From contig NZ_QYLP01000019.1 in NCBI RefSeq assembly GCF_003614925.1, forward strand, positions 28,846 to 88,726: a stretch of DNA of 59,881 bases, read 5' to 3'. The position numbers and the translations under genes are program-made. Positions 53,972 through 59,881 of the stretch are shown here, in pieces. The notes under the pieces were generated by a model. The model had not been told where the DNA came from. It did not search any database and saw only the letters and a program-made list of their open reading frames with translations. Positions within the stretch are counted from its first letter, which is position 1. Every line of letters starts with the position of its first letter. Origin of the DNA: Arthrobacter celericrescens (lineage in GTDB: Bacteria > Actinomycetota > Actinomycetes > Actinomycetales > Micrococcaceae).

Positions 53972-54397
53972 ATGGAAGAACACAACCCTCACCACGATCA
54001 CGCCTCACCTGTGCGCGAAGCTGACCTGCACCACACCACTCCCGCCGCCCACTCCGGCCACTCCGGCCACGGAGCGGCCCGGGGTACCGACGATGAGCAC
54101 ACCGTGCACACCCACGGCCAGCACGCCGGGCACAGCACGGCGATGTTCAAGGACCGGCGCGGTGTTGTTCATGGCCGATCTGTCCCGCGCCAGTTACACC
54201 AAGATGTGTCAGAACCTCGTTTGGGCGACCGGCTACAACATCGTCGCCGTGCCCCTGGCCGCCGGCGTGCTGGCGTTCGCCGGGATTGTCCTCTCCCGGC
54301 AGCCGGTGCGGTGCTGATGTCGGCTTCCACGATCGTGGTTGCCCTCAACGCCCAACTGCTGCGGCGGGTGAGACTGAACCCGTCCCAGGTTCATTGA
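53972..54397 (+). pseudogene. Deleted and frameshifted copB-type copper ATPase
   Basis: The start (GGAGG about nine bases ahead of ATG) encodes a His-rich N-terminal tail ([39 protein letters not shown]) typical of CopB P-type ATPases. Directly after, in the next frame, come the last membrane segments of the same protein ([37 protein letters not shown]), so the whole catalytic body with DKTGT is deleted out of frame. A missing base in the C-run near 54295 then shifts back into MSASTIVVALNAQLLRRVRL. The product cannot be a working pump. Confidence 0.88.
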
Positions 54398-54487
54398 CTC
54401 GTCCGTGACCGTCTCCGTCACCATACGGCAGCAACGCGACATGGCGGCCGGTAGGCTGAAACAAGCACCCAGGAAGGAGGACGCCGC

Positions 54488-54994
54488 GTGAAGCCACTGC
54501 GCACGCCCTTCGGCGCCTTCCTGCCGGCGGCCGGCCTGCTGGGCGTTGTCCTCGCGCTGATCGCCGGGATTCTCGGCATGCACATCATGTCCGGCGCCCA
54601 CGCCGCGCATACGGCAGCCGTGATCAAGGATGCCGGAACCGTTGACGCCGCCACTGCGGAGGGCGACCCGGGGCACGCGCACCACGGGTCCGGGCTGCCA
54701 GAACCTCGTTTCACAGAAGCGGCCCCCGGGGCGGCACCAGGCGCCGCGCAGGGCGCGGCCGGAGCGGTCGATTCCGGGACGACGCAGTGCTCCTGCTCGG
54801 GCAGTTGCTCCGACCAGCACGCCGCCACCGCCTGCACCCCGTCCCTGGGCACGGGAACCCTGAGCGCCCCTGCACCGGAGAACGGGGCCCACGTTCCGGC
54901 ACCACTCCAGAGCGGTGCAGACGCGCCCCGCGTTGCCTGGACCTACCGTCCCGGAAGTCCTTCACCGGGCGAGCTGTCCATCAGCAGAACATAG
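54488..54994 (+). CDS. DUF6153 family membrane protein, copper-linked
   Basis: A 168-residue protein with one N-terminal membrane helix (AAGLLGVVLALIAGILGMHI) followed by a low-complexity Ala/Pro/Gly-rich outer region with His pairs (GHAHHG) and a Cys cluster (QCSCSGSCSDQ, ATACTP), then a C-terminus RPGSPSPGELSISRT that is the family signature. The cysteines and histidines suggest metal binding outside the membrane. It starts at GTG with AGGAAGGAGG upstream. It lies in the copper patch between the copB remnant and the DUF305 gene. Confidence 0.8.
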   Translation: MKPLRTPFGAFLPAAGLLGVVLALIAGILGMHIMSGAHAAHTAAVIKDAGTVDAATAEGDPGHAHHGSGLPEPRFTEAAPGAAPGAAQGAAGAVDSGTTQCSCSGSCSDQHAATACTPSLGTGTLSAPAPENGAHVPAPLQSGADAPRVAWTYRPGSPSPGELSISRT

Positions 54995-55142
54995 GCCCGC
55001 CTCAGCCCGGCCTCAGTGCCGGCACCTCTTGCTCCGGCCGGCAGGCTCCGCGTTTTCCGCCGGGCATGCCGTGCCCACCGTGCACAACATCCGTTTTGCG
55101 GGCGCCCTTGCGCCCCACCCTGACTTGAAGGACCCGATTTTG

Positions 55143-55763
55143 ATGAACACCAAGAAGCTCCTGCCCGTCGCTGCAACAGCCATCGCGGCGGCCATTGCCC
55201 TGGCCGGATGCTCCGGTACCCCTGGCTCGTCCGGTACCTCCGGCACCTCCATGCCGGGCATGGATCACGGCATGATGGGCTCGTCCAGCCCGGCAACAGC
55301 ACCTGCAACGGACCACAACGCGGCGGACGTGATTTTTGCCCAGATGATGATTCCGCACCATGAGCAGGCCATCGAGATGAGCGAGATGATCCTGAAGAAG
55401 CAGGGCATCTCCGCCGAAGTCGCGGCCCTGGCCAACCGCATCAAGGCTGCCCAGGGACCGGAAATCGAGAAGATGAAAGGTTGGCTGAAGGACTGGAACC
55501 AGTCCATGCAGATGCCCTCAGGGCACGGGATGGACGGCATGATGGGCGCCGACGACATCGCCAAGCTCGAAGCCGCACAAGGGAAAGAAGCCGCGAAGCT
55601 CTTTCTTACCCAGATGATTACCCACCACGAGGGCGCCATCACCATGGCCAAGACCGAAAGCGCCGGCGGCAAGAACTCCGACGCGATCCAGCTCAGCAAG
55701 GACATCATCAGTGCCCAGGAAGCCGAGATCAAGGAAATGCGGCAACTGCTGACCACCATCTGA
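55143..55763 (+). CDS. DUF305 family lipoprotein, copper-associated
   Basis: A 206-residue lipoprotein: signal peptide ending in IALAGC, then a Met/Asp-rich stretch (MPGMDHGMMG) and two DUF305 repeats, each with a MMIPHHEQAIEMS / MITHHEGAITMA block. The paired His and Met residues suit copper or silver binding. It is probably on the outer side of the membrane and buffers or senses copper. The ATG follows GAAGGA at 11 bases. It is the last gene of the copper patch before a strong terminator. Confidence 0.88.
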   Translation: MNTKKLLPVAATAIAAAIALAGCSGTPGSSGTSGTSMPGMDHGMMGSSSPATAPATDHNAADVIFAQMMIPHHEQAIEMSEMILKKQGISAEVAALANRIKAAQGPEIEKMKGWLKDWNQSMQMPSGHGMDGMMGADDIAKLEAAQGKEAAKLFLTQMITHHEGAITMAKTESAGGKNSDAIQLSKDIISAQEAEIKEMRQLLTTI

Positions 55764-55782
55764 TCCGTACACCGCAACAAAA

Positions 55783-55816
55783 GAAGTCCCGGACAGCAGG
55801 TGCTGTCCGGGACTTC
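55783..55816. terminator. Bidirectional terminator after the copper patch
   Basis: A perfect 15-bp stem GAAGTCCCGGACAGC with its complement and a 4-base loop, between the convergent DUF305 and SDR genes. A-rich and T-rich flanks are weak but present. Confidence 0.9.
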
Positions 55817-55844
55817 CGTTGGTGCCCTTGCCGGGCAGAAGAGA

Positions 55845-56594
55845 CTAGGCGCTCTTACCGAAGTAGTCGGCGCCACCGACGTACTCGGTGTGGCCGCTTT
55901 CGACGTCGGCGGTGACCATCTTGGCGACCTCGGCCGCGAACTCCTCCACGGAGTACAGCTTGCCGGCTTCGGCGCGGCGGGCCTCGATGGCGCCCGGGTT
56001 GGAACGGTCGAGGAGCGTCGCGGTAACAGTGCCTTCGATCATGTCGCCGGAGACCACCACGAGGGAGATTCCCTTCTCCTCGAGGTTCGGCAGCAGTTCG
56101 CGCAGCGCCACCTCACCGGCGCGCTTGCTGCGTGCCACCGGTTCGTATTCCGGCATGGTGGGGACGGTGTCGATGAAGTGGGCCTGGTGGCTGGTCACGA
56201 AAACCACGCGGGAACCTTCGGGCATCAGCGGGACGGCAGCGTTCAGCATGTTCAGCTGGGCATCGCGGTTGAGCTTGAGCGCGTAGCCCTCTTCCATGCC
56301 CGATTCCATGCCGCCCGAGGCGTTGAGGACCAGGACGTCGAGGGAACCGAATTCCTCCATGGCAGCGCTGGCCAGTGCCTGCACGCCTTCCACCGTGGTC
56401 AGGTCGGCGCCCACGGCGACGGCGCGGCCGCCGGCCTCCTGGATTCCGCTGACGACCTTGTTGGCCCGGGGGGCCTTCTGGCGGTAGTTGACGACGACGG
56501 CGGCACCCTCGCCTGCGAGGATCTTGGCAACCTCGGCGCCGATGCCCCGGGACGATCCGGTGACGATTGCGGTCTTGTTATCGAGTAGTCCCAT
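55845..56594 (-). CDS. Short-chain dehydrogenase with unusual Tyr-Lys spacing
   Basis: A 249-residue SDR, coenzyme site TGSSRGIGAEVA at residues 12-23, LVLNASGG and Ser135. The active-site Tyr150 and Lys157 are seven apart (YEPVARSK) instead of the classical Tyr-x3-Lys, so catalysis may differ or another residue may take over. The C-terminus (ADVESGHTEYVGGADYFG) lacks the usual DGG ending. GGAG lies before the ATG. It follows fabG by 149 bases on the same strand. Substrate unknown. Confidence 0.8.
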   Translation of the reverse strand: MGLLDNKTAIVTGSSRGIGAEVAKILAGEGAAVVVNYRQKAPRANKVVSGIQEAGGRAVAVGADLTTVEGVQALASAAMEEFGSLDVLVLNASGGMESGMEEGYALKLNRDAQLNMLNAAVPLMPEGSRVVFVTSHQAHFIDTVPTMPEYEPVARSKRAGEVALRELLPNLEEKGISLVVVSGDMIEGTVTATLLDRSNPGAIEARRAEAGKLYSVEEFAAEVAKMVTADVESGHTEYVGGADYFGKSA

Positions 56595-56743
56595 TCGGGC
56601 TCCTTTTGTTCATGACGTCCAAAACAGTTCGGGTCCGGTATCCATCATGCCAGCGCAGTGCCGTTTTCCTGTTGTGGGCATTCCACAAAAGCTCGGCACG
56701 GAACCGCGGCAGCGGGGACCGGCGGGGGAAGCGGAGGCTCCGC

Positions 56744-58167
<1,424 letters not shown>

Positions 58168-58171
<4 letters not shown>

Positions 58172-58446
58172 GCCTCCTCTTCCCCGGATCCCCCGCGGCC
58201 GGCCCCGAGGGTGCACCCGCAATCTGTTCCCGCAAGGCCTGCCGTGCCGAGGCACGCTGGCAGCTGCTGTGGAACAACCCGCGCATCCACACCCCTGAAC
58301 GGCGGAAGGTGTGGCTGTCCTGCAGCGAGCACCGCGGCTGGCTGGAGGACTACCTGCAGACCCGCGGGCTCTGGAAGGAAACCATCCCCTTCACCCCGGA
58401 GACTGCCGCGGAAACGCCAGGCCCGGCACAGGACGGGGCCCGCTGA
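58168..58446 (+). CDS. Small Cys/His protein, unknown function
   Basis: A 92-residue conserved actinobacterial protein. Its core ICSRKACRAEARWQLLWNNP and VWLSCSEHRGWLEDYLQTRGLW carries CSRKAC and CSEH, which together could bind one zinc ion. The GTG start overlaps the DUF3099 stop by four bases (GTGA), and its stop touches the SURF1 start codon, so it lies in a translationally coupled row. Function unknown. Confidence 0.78.
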
Positions 58447-59307
58447 ATGTACCGCTTTCTTTTCTCCAGCAAGTGGCTGGGCTACTTCGTGCTGGCTTTG
58501 ATCTTCGCCACCGGCTGTGTCCTCCTGGGCCGCTGGCAGATGGACCGGCGCGCTGAAACCCTCGCCGAGATCAACCGCGTGGTCAGCAACTACTCGGCCA
58601 CCCCGATCCCCTTCAGCGCAGCCAAAGGCCAGTTCGAGTCCCTGGACCCGGAGAAGGAGTGGACCCAGGTTGAACTCCGCGGCCGTTACGACGTGGCGGG
58701 CCAGCGTGTGGTGCGGAACCGCCCGCTCAACGGCCAACCGGGGTACGAAGTGGTGGTTCCGTTCCGTCTCGACAGCGGGGACGCCGTCGTCGTCGACCGC
58801 GGCTGGCTGCCCATCGGCAACAAGACCCCCGGCCACCCGGACAGCATCCCTACCCCGCCCTCAGGCGAGGTGACCGTCGTCGTGCGCCTGAAGCCGGGCG
58901 AAGCGAAACTGGACCGCGGCGCCGTCGAAGGCCAGCTCGCGGCCATCGAGCTGCCCGGTTACGCCGCCGAACTCCCCTACCCGCTGCTGACCGGCGCGTA
59001 CGGCCAGCTGGCGAGCGAAAGCCCGGCACCGGCGTCGATGCCTGTCGCCTTCCCCAAGCCCGAAACGGATGAAGGGACGCACCTTTCCTATTCCCTGCAA
59101 TGGTTCGCGTTCGGCGTGCTCATGTTCGTGGGTTTCGGCTACGCCGCCCGGCAGCAGGCCAGAAATGCCCGGATCGACGCCGAGGACGAGGATGACGATT
59201 TCGGCGCGGCCGCCCGGGTCAAGGCCTCGTCGAAGCTTGCCCGCAAGTCCAAGCGCCGCACATCCGAAGAAGAGGAAGACGAGATTCTCGATGCCCAAGG
59301 CTACTGA
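58447..59307 (+). CDS. SURF1 family protein (cytochrome oxidase assembly)
   Basis: A 286-residue membrane protein that helps insert heme A into cytochrome c oxidase. Two membrane helices lie at the ends (LGYFVLALIFATGCVLLGRWQ at residues 10-30 and WFAFGVLMFVGFGYAA near 220), with an outer beta-rich domain between (VELRGRYDVAGQRVVRNRPLNGQPGYEVVVPF in two stretches). The C-terminal cytoplasmic tail is long, acidic and basic by turns. Its stop lies 17 bases beyond the YbaK start. Confidence 0.9.
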   Translation: MYRFLFSSKWLGYFVLALIFATGCVLLGRWQMDRRAETLAEINRVVSNYSATPIPFSAAKGQFESLDPEKEWTQVELRGRYDVAGQRVVRNRPLNGQPGYEVVVPFRLDSGDAVVVDRGWLPIGNKTPGHPDSIPTPPSGEVTVVVRLKPGEAKLDRGAVEGQLAAIELPGYAAELPYPLLTGAYGQLASESPAPASMPVAFPKPETDEGTHLSYSLQWFAFGVLMFVGFGYAARQQARNARIDAEDEDDDFGAAARVKASSKLARKSKRRTSEEEEDEILDAQGY

Positions 59308-59788
59308 CGCACACCCGGCCGGATTCCCTGACGCCGTGGACAACGTCAGGGGCGCGCTCCTGGCCGCCGGACTGCCGGACACCATGCAGCTTTTCAGCAC
59401 CGGCGTCCCGACGGCGGCCGCAGCCGCAGAACAGCTGGGCTGCGACGTCGCCGCGATCGCGAACAGCCTGGTCTTCGAGCTCGACGGCGGACCACTCCTG
59501 ATCCTAGCCAGCGGCGCCGCGCGGGTGGACACCTCGCTTGTGGCCGCGCAGTTGGGCGGCGGAAAGGTCCGCCGCGCCAGCCCGGACTTCGTCCTGGAGC
59601 ACACCGGCCAGGAAGTGGGCGGCGTGGCCCCGGTGGGGCACCCGCGGCGCATCCGGACCATCCTGGATGAATCCCTGGAGCAGCATCCGCTGCTGTGGGC
59701 AGGCGGCGGCGACCACTCCTCGATGTTCTCGATCACCTACGAGGATCTCGCCCGGATCACCGGCGCCGAACCCCTGCGGGTGCGCTGA
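59291..59788 (+). CDS. YbaK/EbsC-family aminoacyl-tRNA deacylase-like protein
   Basis: A 165-residue single-domain protein of the YbaK/ProRS INS editing family, which removes wrong amino acids from tRNA. The core AIANSLVFELDGGPLLILASG (two stretches), a central Lys in GGGKVRRASPDFVLEHTGQEVGGVAPVGH, and LLWAGGGDHSSMFSI match. It overlaps the SURF1 gene by 17 bases in another frame, hence probably translated after it. The substrate is unknown; many paralogues have none assigned. Confidence 0.9.
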   Translation: MPKATDAHPAGFPDAVDNVRGALLAAGLPDTMQLFSTGVPTAAAAAEQLGCDVAAIANSLVFELDGGPLLILASGAARVDTSLVAAQLGGGKVRRASPDFVLEHTGQEVGGVAPVGHPRRIRTILDESLEQHPLLWAGGGDHSSMFSITYEDLARITGAEPLRVR

Positions 59789-59881
59789 CCCAAGTAGCTC
59801 GCAGTTGTTGACCCTTCTATAGTTCGTCAAGCCTGGCTGCGGGTGTGGTTTGTCGCGTTGAGGGTTCGATAGATCCGTCGG
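59789..59881. other. End of window: possible gene or element edge
   Basis: The minus strand is open to the window edge in the frame ending at TAG (59836-59838 region), coding for a tail that reads TPAARLDEL. It might be the C-terminus of a gene or transposase that continues outside. No inverted repeat or second element end can be confirmed here. Confidence 0.25.

Noticed and set aside
56672..56688. TTGTGG/CCACAA inverted repeat between fabG and the SDR gene
   Set aside because: Six pairs, no T-run in either direction; not convincing as a terminator or operator.

Overview
The window is chromosomal DNA from a high-GC actinobacterium, most likely a member of the Micrococcaceae close to Arthrobacter/Pseudarthrobacter. 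The evidence is a complete Pup-proteasome locus, a mycothiol ligase (mshC), a GT4-type GlgM, a natural PafB-PafC fusion, very high GC, and many start codons placed 6-8 bases after a TANNNT -10 box (leaderless style). Nearly all of it reads as ordinary core chromosome. Gene order from helY-tatC-tatA through the paf/prc/pup/dop/arc genes to trmI, a PAC2 protein, mshC and uppP resembles the mycobacterial Rv2092c-Rv2136c neighbourhood.

Layout. 0-9.3 kb: ppm1, a small orphan gene, an amidohydrolase, then the minus-strand genes pafBC, a small membrane protein, tatA, tatC and helY. 9.4-20.9 kb: two FKBP-type isomerases and the protein-tagging and degradation block arc-dop-pup-prcB-prcA-pafA, preceded by trmI, a CBS-containing site-2 protease and a HAD phosphatase. 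21-28.6 kb: PAC2, mshC, uppP, an aldo/keto reductase, small conserved proteins, an acyl-CoA dehydrogenase, an M20 peptidase and tRNA-Leu(GAG). 28.8-35.4 kb: a fatty-acid module (MaoC hydratase, FabG4-type reductase, thiolase) divergent from a TetR regulator and an acyl-CoA oxidase-like enzyme, with a perfect 13-bp inverted repeat covering both predicted -10 elements. 35.5-38.3 kb: divergent glgM/glgC for glycogen and alpha-glucan. 38.3-43.3 kb: a zinc-ribbon SDR and a transglutaminase/alpha-E/ATP-grasp trio. 43.5-47.6 kb: pepN, a domain-permuted lipoate ligase and rpmE2. 47.7-50.2 kb: a small accessory-looking patch (RibD-like reductase, FAD oxidoreductase, P-loop gene remnant). 50.2-53.7 kb: an rRNA/tRNA methyltransferase, a TSUP permease, an ABC ATPase and serB. 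53.8-55.8 kb: a copper patch with a CsoR-like operator inside a promoter, a wrecked copB-type ATPase, and DUF6153 and DUF305 genes. 55.8-59.8 kb: two SDR/FabG genes, DUF3099, a small Cys/His protein, SURF1 and YbaK.

How the parts relate. Dop prepares Pup, PafA attaches it, Arc unfolds the tagged protein and PrcAB degrades it; PafBC is a DNA-damage activator. The MaoC/FabG4/thiolase/oxidase set could carry out a full beta-oxidation round under TetR control. The ATP-grasp/alpha-E/transglutaminase trio is a candidate for a poorly characterised peptide-ligation system. The copper patch seems to keep its metal-responsive promoter while the pump it served has been lost. No CRISPR array, rRNA operon or intact insertion sequence was seen.
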